Origin: an uncultured Eubacteriales bacterium
GTDB taxonomy: Bacteria > Bacillota > Clostridia > Oscillospirales > Oscillospiraceae
NCBI GenBank assembly: GCA_900545805.1
Contig: URAL01000011.1
Span: forward strand, 1-39,620
Length of the DNA stretch: 39,620 nt
Reading direction: 5' to 3'
In this document: positions 1 to 8,104 of the stretch, piece by piece
Layout: each line of letters opens with the position of its first letter
How positions within the stretch are numbered: the stretch's first letter is position 1
Made by a program: the position numbers and the translations under genes
Notes under the pieces: generated by a model
The model's database searches: none
What the model was told of the DNA's origin: nothing
What the model saw: the letters and a program-made list of their open reading frames with translations, nothing else

Positions 1-76
1 GAGCCTGCTTTACCAGCTCGTTGTCGGCATTCTCAAGAAGACTTTCGAAGTAGATCAGATGCTTAAGATCTTTCAT
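1..76 (-). CDS. N-terminal 25 residues of a protein cut by the window edge; possibly a 2-hydroxyacyl-CoA dehydratase-type subunit
   Basis: An ATG on the minus strand follows a good Shine-Dalgarno site (GAGGTC, 6 bases before the start) and opens a frame that runs off the left edge. The visible protein begins MKDLKHLIYFESLLENADNE. It lies 32 bases downstream of the flavoprotein stop with no terminator between, so the two are probably co-transcribed under the TetR-type regulator. The opening resembles, from memory only, D-component subunits of the 2-hydroxyacyl-CoA dehydratase family from gut Clostridia. Twenty-five residues cannot prove this, and no motif is visible. A real gene start is likely; the function is a weak guess. 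Confidence 0.55.
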   Translation of the reverse strand, partial: MKDLKHLIYFESLLENADNELVKQA

Positions 77-107
77 TTTTCGACCTCATTTATTAAAAAA
101 TTTTTAA

Positions 108-2180
108 CTATATCTTCATGCAGACATCCCATGCGCGCCAGATGACGGTGCGCAGGTTGCCGATAGCTACACAGTCGCCGACTCTGTAGACCTTATTGTT
201 ATCCTTCCCGCCTACGGGAGTGGGAATAAAGCCGATGCCGTTTACAACGCTGTCACACTCTACAAAGAAGGTGTCGCCGTTCTGAACGTTCTTAACAGTG
301 CAGCCCTTGTCGGTGATTTCGGTAACGGTGGAGTGCAGATATACAGGAACCTTGTGATATTCCATTGCGTCGCGCAGGAAGGAGGTGTTTGCAAGGCAGG
401 TAGCCTGAGCGGCAACGAGGTCACCGGCGTACTCGACGATGATCGGGTGTTTTCCGTAGTTGAGCAGCATATCGTAAGCTGCTTCGCAGGAGGACTGGCC
501 GCCGCCTATAAACAGAACCTTATCGCCGACATCGACCTTATCCTTGAGCACCTGAGTGAAGGTGAGCGTCTTGTCAAAGCCTTTGATGTTGGGCATGGTT
601 CTGGGAACCGAGCCGCTTGCTACGATGATATCGTCAAAGCCGTGCAGAGTGCCGAGATCGTTGACCTCGGTGTTGAGGCGAACGTCGATGCCCTGCTTTT
701 CGATCTCGTTGCGGTACCAGCGGATGAGCTCCTTGTCGTTTTCCTTGAAGGTCATTGCGGATGCGGTGAGGAACAGGCCTCCGAGCTCTCCGGCCTTTTC
801 AAATATGGTGGGGATGTGGCCGCGCTGCTTGAGAACGAGCGCGCACTCCATGCCGCCGATGCCGCCGCCTATGATGGCGACTTTTTTTGCTTTCTTTGCG
901 GGAACTATCTTGTAGCGATTGTGCTGCATGGTGGTCGGGTTCAGAGCGCAGCGTGCAAGATGCAGCGAGTCACCGAGATGCTGAATGTTGGGGGTGCCTG
1001 CGAACTTGGCCATGTTGAAGCAGCCGTTGTGACAGCGGATACAGGGCTTTATCTCGTTTTCGTTTCCGGCCTTTATTTTATGAATCCAGTCGTGGTCAAC
1101 GAGGTTCTGACGCGCTATTGCAACTGCGTCGAGCTTGCCTGCCTTGATCTCCTCGGCGGCCTTAACGGGATCCATTCGTCCTGCGCAGACTACGGGCTTA
1201 TCGGTGAACTTCTTAATATGCTCAACATACTCAAGGTTGCAGTTATCGGGCATATACTGAGGCGGATGTGCCCAGTACCAGGCGTCATAGGTGCCGTTGT
1301 CGCAGTTGAACATATCGTAGCCTGCATCGGCCAGATACTTGACTGCCCTCTCGGACTCCTCCATGTCACGGCCGAACTCCTTGAAGTCGGTCTCGTAGGG
1401 CATTGCGCCCTTACCCCAGTCCTTGGTCTTGGAAACGACTGAGTAGCGCAGGGAAACGGGGAAGTCCTTGCCGCATGCGGCCTTTATTGCCTGAACTATT
1501 TCAACGGGGAAGCGGAAACGGTTCTCGAAGGAGCCGCCGTACTCATCAGTGCGGTAGTTCATATTGCTGATGGTGAACTGGTCAAGCAGATAGCCCTCAT
1601 GAACGGCGTGAATCTCAACGCCGTCAACGCCTGCATCCATAAGCTTTTTGGCGGTCTTTGCGAATGCATCGACCTGATCGTGAATCTCTTTAATGGTCAT
1701 GGGACGGGATTTTATCTCGTCATACCAGCGGTTAGGAGTAGCCGAAGCCGATGCGGTGATATAGTCAAGGTCTGCTATGGGGCTTGCAAGCTTACCGAGC
1801 AGGGGGTGCTTAAGAAGGGTTACCATGGGCTTTGTGATAGCCATGGAGCGTCCCATGCCGGCTGCTAGCTGGATAAAGAGCTTGGAGCCGGTTTTGTGGA
1901 ACTCCTTCATGTAAACGGCAAGATCCTTGAACATCTTGTCATTCTGGTACAGCCAGCGGCCGAGGATCGGATCCTTGATGCACTGCATGCCGGGCAGGAT
2001 AAGGCCGACGCCGTCCTGAGCGCGGTTAAGCAGGAAATAAGCCGCCTCCTTATCAAGATGGCTGGGCTCCATCCAGCCGAACAGGGATGTACCGCCCATC
2101 GAGCACTGGACGATGCGGTTGGGAATCTCGACATTGCCGATCTTCCAGGGGGTAAACAGGGCTTCATACTTAGGGTTCAT
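108..2180 (-). CDS. Old-Yellow-Enzyme/2,4-dienoyl-CoA-reductase-like FMN/FAD/[4Fe-4S] oxidoreductase
   Basis: A 690-residue cytoplasmic flavoprotein of the NADH:flavin oxidoreductase family (FadH and BaiCD relatives), which reduces activated C=C bonds, often enoates or enoyl-CoAs. Residues 1-370 form an Old-Yellow-Enzyme barrel with the signature HAVHEGYLLDQF. Cysteines 380, 383, 387 and probably 411 fit the [4Fe-4S] site. The C-terminal half has two Rossmann motifs, GGGIGG and GGGQSS, for FAD and NAD(P)H. The start at 2180 is chosen because GGAAGGAA precedes it and the family begins near MNPKYE; an in-frame extension to 2276 crosses the promoter and operator. It follows the TetR-type gene after a terminator and has its own operator. 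The substrate is unknown: a fatty-acid, bile-acid or aromatic enoate is possible. Confidence 0.88.
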   Translation of the reverse strand: MNPKYEALFTPWKIGNVEIPNRIVQCSMGGTSLFGWMEPSHLDKEAAYFLLNRAQDGVGLILPGMQCIKDPILGRWLYQNDKMFKDLAVYMKEFHKTGSKLFIQLAAGMGRSMAITKPMVTLLKHPLLGKLASPIADLDYITASASATPNRWYDEIKSRPMTIKEIHDQVDAFAKTAKKLMDAGVDGVEIHAVHEGYLLDQFTISNMNYRTDEYGGSFENRFRFPVEIVQAIKAACGKDFPVSLRYSVVSKTKDWGKGAMPYETDFKEFGRDMEESERAVKYLADAGYDMFNCDNGTYDAWYWAHPPQYMPDNCNLEYVEHIKKFTDKPVVCAGRMDPVKAAEEIKAGKLDAVAIARQNLVDHDWIHKIKAGNENEIKPCIRCHNGCFNMAKFAGTPNIQHLGDSLHLARCALNPTTMQHNRYKIVPAKKAKKVAIIGGGIGGMECALVLKQRGHIPTIFEKAGELGGLFLTASAMTFKENDKELIRWYRNEIEKQGIDVRLNTEVNDLGTLHGFDDIIVASGSVPRTMPNIKGFDKTLTFTQVLKDKVDVGDKVLFIGGGQSSCEAAYDMLLNYGKHPIIVEYAGDLVAAQATCLANTSFLRDAMEYHKVPVYLHSTVTEITDKGCTVKNVQNGDTFFVECDSVVNGIGFIPTPVGGKDNNKVYRVGDCVAIGNLRTVIWRAWDVCMKI

Positions 2181-2222
2181 TGCGTTTCCTTCCTTTTCCA
2201 TATGTTTTTTTACGCGATAGAT

Positions 2223-2255
2223 ATTATAAATGTCAGTATGTATGACATTTATAAT
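2223..2255 (-). promoter_or_regulatory. Operator palindrome over the flavoprotein operon promoter
   Basis: A perfect inverted repeat with 13-base arms (2223-2235 and 2243-2255) around a 7-base centre. Its core is ATGTCA-N7-TGACAT at 2230-2248. On the minus strand a TATAAT (2228-2223) directly follows the core, so a bound repressor would block polymerase. No convincing -35 was found. The same core with the same 7-base spacing recurs upstream of the adjacent TetR-type gene, which makes this regulator the likely ligand. Binding is inferred. Confidence 0.8.
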
Positions 2256-2256
2256 T

Positions 2257-2299
2257 AAAAAACGGCAGAACCTCATTTTTGAAGTTCCGAAATGCCGTT
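2257..2299 (-). terminator. Rho-independent terminator after the TetR-type gene
   Basis: On the minus strand AACGGCA (2299-2293) pairs with TGCCGTT (2267-2261), with an inner GAAC/GTTC pairing, and is followed by a run of T (2262-2257). It begins at the regulator's stop codon, so it separates the regulator transcript from the flavoprotein promoter. Confidence 0.8.
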
Positions 2300-2942
2300 A
2301 ATCTTTACTTTTACTTTTTGCAGCGAAGCATTGCGTGAACATATCGCACATTGCGCGAAGCCTTTTGCGTGCGTCTATCTCTCCGGCGCTTGGTACGCCG
2401 ACCGTAAGACGCTGCATCATGCCGAGAATGGAATCATAAGCGTTATAGTAAAGCTGCTTTATGTCAGCCTCAGGATCGACCGTTCCGTCCTCAAGCCCGC
2501 GCACTATGGCCAGCGAAAGGGGACCGGTGTATTCCTCAAAGCGCTCCGGCGGACGGTTTACTACCTTTTCGTTTTTCCCTGCGTTAAAGAGCGCGACCTC
2601 AGCGTCGAGTGAGAAGCGGATGCCGTCGGGATCCACAAACAGAATGTTTGAGTAGCTGTTTAAAATTATGGATATTTGCTCAATGCCGCTCAGTTGATTA
2701 TAATCGTTATTGTCAAGCGCCCAGGCAATGTACTCCTTGGCTCTGTCCCAGTAGCAGAAGGCGGCGGCTATTACAATGTCGCTTTTCGTTGTAAAGTACC
2801 TGTACACCGAACGCTCGGTAAGGCCGGAGGCCTTTGCTATATCGGATACCGTAGTATTTGCAATGCCGTTATTTATGAAACAGTCAAGCGCTTTTTCCGT
2901 AACGAGCCGGATGTTCTGAGCTCTTACCTCTTCAAGTGACAT
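2298..2942 (-). CDS. TetR/AcrR-family transcriptional regulator
   Basis: A 214-residue protein with the usual TetR layout: an N-terminal three-helix DNA-binding domain (about residues 10-56) with a clear helix-turn-helix (TTVSDIAKASGLTERSVYRY), then an alpha-helical ligand/dimer domain with little conservation. The start at 2942 follows GAGGT. It is transcribed towards the flavoprotein operon, and both promoters carry ATGTCA-N7-TGACAT, which supports autorepression and operon control. The inducer is likely a substrate or product of the reductase, but nothing in the sequence identifies it. Confidence 0.92.
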   Translation of the reverse strand: MSLEEVRAQNIRLVTEKALDCFINNGIANTTVSDIAKASGLTERSVYRYFTTKSDIVIAAAFCYWDRAKEYIAWALDNNDYNQLSGIEQISIILNSYSNILFVDPDGIRFSLDAEVALFNAGKNEKVVNRPPERFEEYTGPLSLAIVRGLEDGTVDPEADIKQLYYNAYDSILGMMQRLTVGVPSAGEIDARKRLRAMCDMFTQCFAAKSKSKD

Positions 2943-2961
2943 ATATATACCTCAAATTAAA

Positions 2962-3014
2962 ATGTCATATTAACTGACATGAAGCATTATACACTCGAAA
3001 AATACGTTTTGCAA
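2962..3014 (-). promoter_or_regulatory. Promoter and operator of the TetR-type gene
   Basis: Minus-strand -35 TTGCAA (3014-3009), 17-base spacer, -10 TATAAT (2991-2986). The operator ATGTCA-N7-TGACAT (2962-2980) starts six bases after the -10, over the expected transcription start. The match with the operator at 2230-2248 in both half-sites and spacing indicates one shared repressor. Confidence 0.82.
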
Positions 3015-3038
3015 GAGCAAATAATTATTTTTTTCACA

Positions 3039-3173
3039 TTATTTTCGGTTTTTTTTCCTTTGCTTTCTATTATGTCGCCTGAGCTTTCTCGGATCGGGGA
3101 TAAGAACGTCCACTGCGATATAACCTATGGCGAACAGAGCAATGACCGATATAACAAGAACTAAGCTTTCCAT
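3039..3173 (-). CDS. 44-residue single-helix membrane peptide, third gene of the trkA-trkH operon (KdpF-like position)
   Basis: The ATG at 3173 has a strong Shine-Dalgarno (GAGGTG, 7 bases away) that overlaps the trkH stop codon, so translation is probably coupled to trkH. The peptide has one hydrophobic helix (about residues 4-25, including LFAIGYIAVDVLI) and a very basic tail (RKLRRHNRKQRKKNRK), predicting an outside-N, inside-C single pass. I recognise no family. Position and shape recall KdpF, the small subunit of the Kdp potassium pump, which also has a GYL-type helix. A role as a Trk accessory subunit is an inference. Confidence 0.72.
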   Translation of the reverse strand: MESLVLVISVIALFAIGYIAVDVLIPDPRKLRRHNRKQRKKNRK

Positions 3174-3182
3174 AGCAGCACC

Positions 3183-4625
3183 TCATCTCCTGGTCCAAAT
3201 CTGCGGCGACAGCAGCAGAAGGAGCGGATATATTTCAAGCCTGCCAAGCAGCATGGCAAAGGATAAAACAAGCTTTGAAAATACTGAATAATCGGCAAAG
3301 CTTGCGCTCGGACCGACAAGTCCGAAGCCGGGGCCGACATTATTGATACAACTCACAGCAGCGGAAAAATTTGTTTCCAGACCAAACGGCTCGAAGCTTA
3401 TCAGCAGAAATACGGCGCCTATTATAGCGATATACAGCGCAAAATAAGATAATACCTGCTTTTCGCCCTGAGCATCAACACGCCTCCCATTTAAAATAAC
3501 GGAGCTGACCTCGCGCGGGCGCAGCGCCCGGCGCAGATCGTTTCGGGCTATCTGCATAAGAACGACAACACGGCTCATTTTAAGTCCGCCCGCCGTAGAG
3601 CCCATACAGCCGCCGAAAAACATCAGAACGAGCAAAACAGCCTTGGCAAGCTGAGGCCATTTGTCAAAATCGGCAGTTGCATATCCGGTCGTCGTAATGA
3701 TCGATGATACCTGAAACGCCGAAAGGCGCACCGCATCTGAAATGCTTTTGTAAACGGGGAATATGCTGACGGTGATGACCAGCATTGAGGCAAGACTTAT
3801 TCCGAAATAGCACTTGAGCTCGTTAGACCTGAGCACCTCACGCCATCTTTTTACGAGCAGCAGATAATACATATTGAAGCTTACGCCGAACAGCATCATG
3901 AACACTGTTATCACCCACTGACAGAACGGAGAATAAGAAGCGATGCTGTCGGCCTTTATCCCAAAGCCGCCCGTGCCGGCGGTACCGAGAGCGTGAACGA
4001 TGCTGTCAAACAGCGGCATACCTCCGCACAAAAGCAAAACGATCTCAATAATTGTCATAGCGAGATATATGTAATAAAGGATCTTTGCCGTCCCGCTGGA
4101 ACGAGGGGTAAGCTTGTCAACGCTGTGTCCGGGCATCTCGGCGCGCAGAATATTTACCGAGCGTTCAGGTGTCTTTTCCATTACGGCCATTATGAACACA
4201 AGAACGCCCATACCTCCAATCCAGTGAGTGAAGCTGCGCCAGAACAAAAGCCCATGGCTGAGAGACTCCACGTCAGTAAGTATCGAGGCGCCCGTTGTTG
4301 TAAATCCGGATACCGTTTCGAAAAATGCATCTGTAAATGAAGGGATGCTGCCGCTTATTACAAACGGGAGCGCTCCGAACAAGGATATTCCGAGCCATGA
4401 AAGGGCGACTATTGCAAGCCCGTCACGGGTATAAAGGCTTTTATTCTCACTGTGGCAGAGCTTTGTGAGAAGAAATCCGGCTGCAGCCGCCGCCGATGAG
4501 GAGATGATAAACGCAAGCAGACACTTATCACCGTATATGACCGACACCGCAAGCGGCAGCAGCATGAGCGCAGCTTCGAGGATAAGTACTCTGCCAACTG
4601 TGTGTAAAACAAGCTTTATCTTCAT
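3183..4625 (-). CDS. trkH: TrkH/KtrB-family potassium uptake channel subunit
   Basis: A 480-residue integral membrane protein that conducts potassium under control of the cytosolic TrkA ring. Four pore-loop filters are visible in order: TTTGAS, GTGGFG, TTTGYA and NVGPGFG, each with the glycine expected in the selectivity filter, between paired hydrophobic helices. The ATG at 4625 overlaps the trkA TGA (ATGA), which favours it over an in-frame Met nine codons upstream. The order trkA-trkH-small peptide suggests one transcript. The divergent KdpD/KdpE-like pair is the obvious candidate regulator. Confidence 0.93.
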   Translation of the reverse strand: MKIKLVLHTVGRVLILEAALMLLPLAVSVIYGDKCLLAFIISSSAAAAAGFLLTKLCHSENKSLYTRDGLAIVALSWLGISLFGALPFVISGSIPSFTDAFFETVSGFTTTGASILTDVESLSHGLLFWRSFTHWIGGMGVLVFIMAVMEKTPERSVNILRAEMPGHSVDKLTPRSSGTAKILYYIYLAMTIIEIVLLLCGGMPLFDSIVHALGTAGTGGFGIKADSIASYSPFCQWVITVFMMLFGVSFNMYYLLLVKRWREVLRSNELKCYFGISLASMLVITVSIFPVYKSISDAVRLSAFQVSSIITTTGYATADFDKWPQLAKAVLLVLMFFGGCMGSTAGGLKMSRVVVLMQIARNDLRRALRPREVSSVILNGRRVDAQGEKQVLSYFALYIAIIGAVFLLISFEPFGLETNFSAAVSCINNVGPGFGLVGPSASFADYSVFSKLVLSFAMLLGRLEIYPLLLLLSPQIWTRR

Positions 4626-5986
4626 TTGTCTATCACATCCGAAAGGTCGCACAGCTTTCTGCCGGCGGCAATTATTATCACACGGTCGTCCGGAAGAATA
4701 ACATCATCACCGCAGGGAATAATGTTCTTGCCTCCGCGAATTATGCCCGCAAGCAGAATATCGGGCTTGAGCTTCAGGTCCTTTACGGGAATATTCGTGT
4801 AACCGAAATCAGAGGACACTACAAATTCAAGCGCCTCAACGGTTCCGTTCATGAGGCTGTAAAGCGTTTCCACTCTGCTGCCCATGGAGTTTTGCAGCGC
4901 ACGGGCGTATTGAAGCAGCACGTCTGCCGTTATATGCTTCGGCGACACGGTGCATTCAACGCCAAGCTGTTCGGACAGCTCGTGATAGGCGTCCTGGTTG
5001 AGCTTCGCTATGACCTTGGGCACGCCGCGGTCAAGAGCATAGTAGGATATCAGAAGGTTTTCCTCATCCATTCCCGTGAGAGCGACAAAGGCGTCCGCTC
5101 CGTCAAGCCCCTCCTCGTCCAGCAGCTCATGCTGTGCACCGTCGCCGCGGATAATCACGGCGCCCGTCCCGAGCGCAGCGGATATATCGTCACAGCGCTT
5201 GTCGTCCTTTTCGATTATTTTGACGCTGTTGCCGCTTCTAATGAGCGCATCGCTCAGATACTGCGCAATACGGCTCGCACCGAGCAGCATCACATGCTTT
5301 GCCCTCTTTTGCAGTATGCCCATGTTGCTAAGAAGCTTCTGCATGTCCTCCGGAGCGGCTATAAGTCCTAGCTTATCACCGGCATGAAGGACAAAGCTGC
5401 CTCGCGGGATATGCGCCGTTTTTCCGCGAAGCACGGCGCACACGAGGAAGGACGCTCCGCTTTTGGCACGCAGTGATGCAAGAGTTGCACCGTCGATGGA
5501 GCTTTCCGGCTTCAGACATATCTCAGCCATCTCGAAGCGGCTGCGGGTAAAGCTTTCGCATCTTACGGCGGACGGGAATTTGAGAATGTTATATATTGCT
5601 TTCGCCGTGAGCTGCTCAGGGTTTATGACCATGGAAAGCTCGAGCTGCTTTTTTATAAAACCAAGGTTTTCGCTGCTGTATTCGCTGCCGCGAATGCGTG
5701 CGACGGTGTGCTTTGCGCCCATACGCTTTGCGAGAAAACAGCTGAGCATGTTAATCTCGTCCGAGCCGGTTGCCGCGATGAACAGCTCCGCGCTGCCGAC
5801 GTCGGCGTCCGACAGAGTCTTGAAATGTGTACCTGCCGCGCATATGCCCATAACGTCATAGCTCGTTGTGACGTTATCGATGACCTCCCGGTCGTTATCA
5901 ACGACCACTATCTCATGGCCTTCGCTTATAAGGCTTTGAAGTATGCTTTGGCCAATCTTGCCGCAGCCGACTATAACTATCCTCAT
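4622..5986 (-). CDS. trkA: TrkA: NAD-binding regulatory subunit of the potassium channel
   Basis: A 454-residue peripheral protein with the tandem arrangement RCK_N-RCK_C-RCK_N-RCK_C typical of TrkA (usually about 450-460 residues). The first Rossmann domain begins MRIVIVGCGKIGQ with an intact GxGxxG. The second begins MLLGASRIAQYL with a degenerate glycine motif, as is common. The start at 5986 fits the family and has GAGG upstream; an ATG at 6007 would add seven residues. It gates TrkH through nucleotide binding, and in several Firmicutes RCK_C domains also bind cyclic-di-AMP. Its promoter faces the kdpD-like gene. Confidence 0.93.
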   Translation of the reverse strand: MRIVIVGCGKIGQSILQSLISEGHEIVVVDNDREVIDNVTTSYDVMGICAAGTHFKTLSDADVGSAELFIAATGSDEINMLSCFLAKRMGAKHTVARIRGSEYSSENLGFIKKQLELSMVINPEQLTAKAIYNILKFPSAVRCESFTRSRFEMAEICLKPESSIDGATLASLRAKSGASFLVCAVLRGKTAHIPRGSFVLHAGDKLGLIAAPEDMQKLLSNMGILQKRAKHVMLLGASRIAQYLSDALIRSGNSVKIIEKDDKRCDDISAALGTGAVIIRGDGAQHELLDEEGLDGADAFVALTGMDEENLLISYYALDRGVPKVIAKLNQDAYHELSEQLGVECTVSPKHITADVLLQYARALQNSMGSRVETLYSLMNGTVEALEFVVSSDFGYTNIPVKDLKLKPDILLAGIIRGGKNIIPCGDDVILPDDRVIIIAAGRKLCDLSDVIDK

Positions 5987-6042
5987 TTGAATATTGCCTC
6001 GATTCATCTCTTCTATCTATGATAAAATATAGCACCTCGGGC

Positions 6043-6143
6043 ATTATAATGGGATTAGAGGATGTGCCGGGGCATTAAAGTTCTATTAAATTGCAGACTC
6101 TAAATGGAAAATGCTTTTCGATTTGCGGCCGGTGTGTTATAAT
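6043..6143. promoter_or_regulatory. Divergent trkA / kdpD-like promoter region
   Basis: A minus-strand TATAAT (6048-6043) serves trkA and a plus-strand TATAAT (6138-6143) serves the kinase. Neither has a convincing -35, which is typical of activator-dependent promoters, so KdpE-type control of both directions is plausible. No clear direct repeat for the response regulator was identified by eye. Confidence 0.55.
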
Positions 6144-6166
6144 TGCGTCGGAAATGAGGTGTTGTA

Positions 6167-8104
6167 ATGCAGCGCGAAGAGAAGATACTTGTCTGCCTTT
6201 CTGGCTCTGCGTCAAACGTGCGCGTTGTGCGTGCAGCGGCAAAGCTTGCCGAGGCGTTTAAAGGAACTCTTACTGCGCTGTTTGTCGAGCCAGCAAATCA
6301 CTCAGTGCAGTCGGACGGGCAGCTTGAGGATAATATCCGCCTTGCGAAACGGCTCGGTGCGCAGATAACAACGCTCTACGGCGATGATGCGGCAACTGTC
6401 ATAGCGGAATACGCACGCGTTTCGGGCTCGACCAAGATCGTCATCGGCCGAAGCCCCGGCAAGCGCGGCTTATTCTCCAAAAAGAGCATCGTTGACCGGC
6501 TGGGCGAGATAGCGTCGGATATGGATATATATATAATCCCCGACAAGCATGAGGTGAGGAATAAGGCGCCGGGCGACCTGCTCGCGCAGGAGCGCTTCAG
6601 CTTGCGCGACACTATCGTTACAACACTTATGCTCTGCTTTTGTACAGGCATTGGCTATCTGTTTTCCGACCTTGGCTTTTCAACGGCAAATGTGATAGTT
6701 GTGTATATAATCGGTGTTCTCTCAATTGCCATGCTGACTGCCGGACGAAGCTACAGTCTTGCCGCGTCCATAATGTCGGTGCTTATATTCAACTTTTTCT
6801 TCACCGAACCGTATTTTTCGCTCTTTTCGGATACAAGCCATATTATTACGTTTGTTGTCATGTTTGCCGCAGCACTGCTTATATCGTCGATAACGGCGAG
6901 AGTAAAGATACAGACGCGTCAAACGGCGCTGAGAGTTTACAGAACCGAGGTCCTACTTGAAACGAGCCAGAAGCTCCAGCAGGCGCTCGGCATAGAGCAG
7001 CTGCTTTCCGTAACTGCGGCGCAGCTCGGCAAGCTTCTCGACAGAAGCATACTTATCTATCCTGCCGAGGACGTACACCTTGCCGAACCGCGGCTGTTCC
7101 CCGTGCATGAGGATGATGATTTCAGCACATATCTGACTGATTATGAGCTTGAGGCCGCTCAATGGACGCTTGAAAACGACCGTCGTGCGGGCAGCGGCAC
7201 TGCCGTATTTCAAAAGGCAAGCGGTCTGTACATGGCCATCCACGCAAACGGGAGAGTGTTTGCCGTCGCAGGCATCGCAATGAAGGACGCCCCTCAGCTC
7301 GAGAGCTTTGAGAAAACGCTCACTGTTGCAATACTTGACGAGTGCGGGCTTGTGCTCGAAAACGAAAATAATCGACTTGAAAAGCGCAGAATAGAGGAAA
7401 AAGCACGGGCGGAGGAATTAAGGGCAAATCTCCTGCGTGCGATATCGCACGATCTGCGCACACCGCTTACCAACATATCCGGCACCGTTGCGCTGCTCAT
7501 GGACAATGAGCTTCCCGAGAATAAGCGACGGCAGATGTACACATCGGTGTACGATGATGCACAATGGCTGATAAACCTTGTGGAAAACCTTTTGAGCACA
7601 ACACGCATGGAAGGCGGCAGCCGAATAGAAAACACTCAGCCGGAGCTTTTGGACGATGTGTTCCGCGAGGCCGTTTCACATGCAGACAGGAAGCTTGGTG
7701 AGCACAAGCTCAGTGTTCAGCTCGGCGATGAGCTGCTTATGGCGTATATGGATGCGCGTCTTATCGTTCAGGTTATAATAAACCTGCTGAATAATGCTGT
7801 GAAATATACACCGCCCGGATCGCATATATGCCTTTCGGCCGCGGCGCGGGCAGACAGGGTGATTATAAGCGTTTCCGACGACGGAAACGGTATAGCCGAT
7901 GATGTGAAAAACAAAATTTTCGATATGTTTTACACTTCGGGCAAAGCCAGCAGCGATGCACGGCGCGGCCTGGGTCTTGGCCTTGCGCTGTGTAAAAGCA
8001 TTGTTGAGGCGCACGGCGGCAGTATCAGTGTTTTAGATAATGTGCCGCACGGAGCGGTATTTACATTTGATCTTAAGAGAGCGGAGGTGCAGTCAGATGA
8101 ATAA
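6167..8104 (+). CDS. kdpD: KdpD-like sensor histidine kinase with Usp and DUF4118 domains
   Basis: A 645-residue membrane kinase. Residues 5-127 form a Usp domain. Residues 148-246 hold the four closely spaced helices of DUF4118, typical of KdpD. A GAF-like region (about 265-395) leads to the H-box with His428 (RAISHDLRTPLT). The ATPase domain shows an N-box (NLLNNAVKYTPPG), a G1 box (DDGNGIADD) and a G2 box (GLGLGLALC). KdpD in E. coli is about 890 residues; the Walker-type KdpD N-terminal domain is absent here and the protein starts at the Usp domain. GAGGTG precedes the start. S12-G-S14, then 20 residues, then LTALF nearly matches the reported cyclic-di-AMP motif. No kdpFABC genes are present in this window, so trkA-trkH is the likely target. 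Confidence 0.9.
   Translation: MQREEKILVCLSGSASNVRVVRAAAKLAEAFKGTLTALFVEPANHSVQSDGQLEDNIRLAKRLGAQITTLYGDDAATVIAEYARVSGSTKIVIGRSPGKRGLFSKKSIVDRLGEIASDMDIYIIPDKHEVRNKAPGDLLAQERFSLRDTIVTTLMLCFCTGIGYLFSDLGFSTANVIVVYIIGVLSIAMLTAGRSYSLAASIMSVLIFNFFFTEPYFSLFSDTSHIITFVVMFAAALLISSITARVKIQTRQTALRVYRTEVLLETSQKLQQALGIEQLLSVTAAQLGKLLDRSILIYPAEDVHLAEPRLFPVHEDDDFSTYLTDYELEAAQWTLENDRRAGSGTAVFQKASGLYMAIHANGRVFAVAGIAMKDAPQLESFEKTLTVAILDECGLVLENENNRLEKRRIEEKARAEELRANLLRAISHDLRTPLTNISGTVALLMDNELPENKRRQMYTSVYDDAQWLINLVENLLSTTRMEGGSRIENTQPELLDDVFREAVSHADRKLGEHKLSVQLGDELLMAYMDARLIVQVIINLLNNAVKYTPPGSHICLSAAARADRVIISVSDDGNGIADDVKNKIFDMFYTSGKASSDARRGLGLGLALCKSIVEAHGGSISVLDNVPHGAVFTFDLKRAEVQSDE

Noticed and set aside
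333..1442. A 369-codon open frame on the plus strand
   Set aside because: It lies wholly inside the flavoprotein gene on the opposite strand, has no family motif and no ribosome site; it is a shadow of the G/C-rich codon pattern.
2979..3164. A 61-codon plus-strand frame between the TetR-type gene and trkH
   Set aside because: It has no ribosome site, overlaps the tetR promoter and is antiparallel to the better-supported 44-residue membrane peptide.
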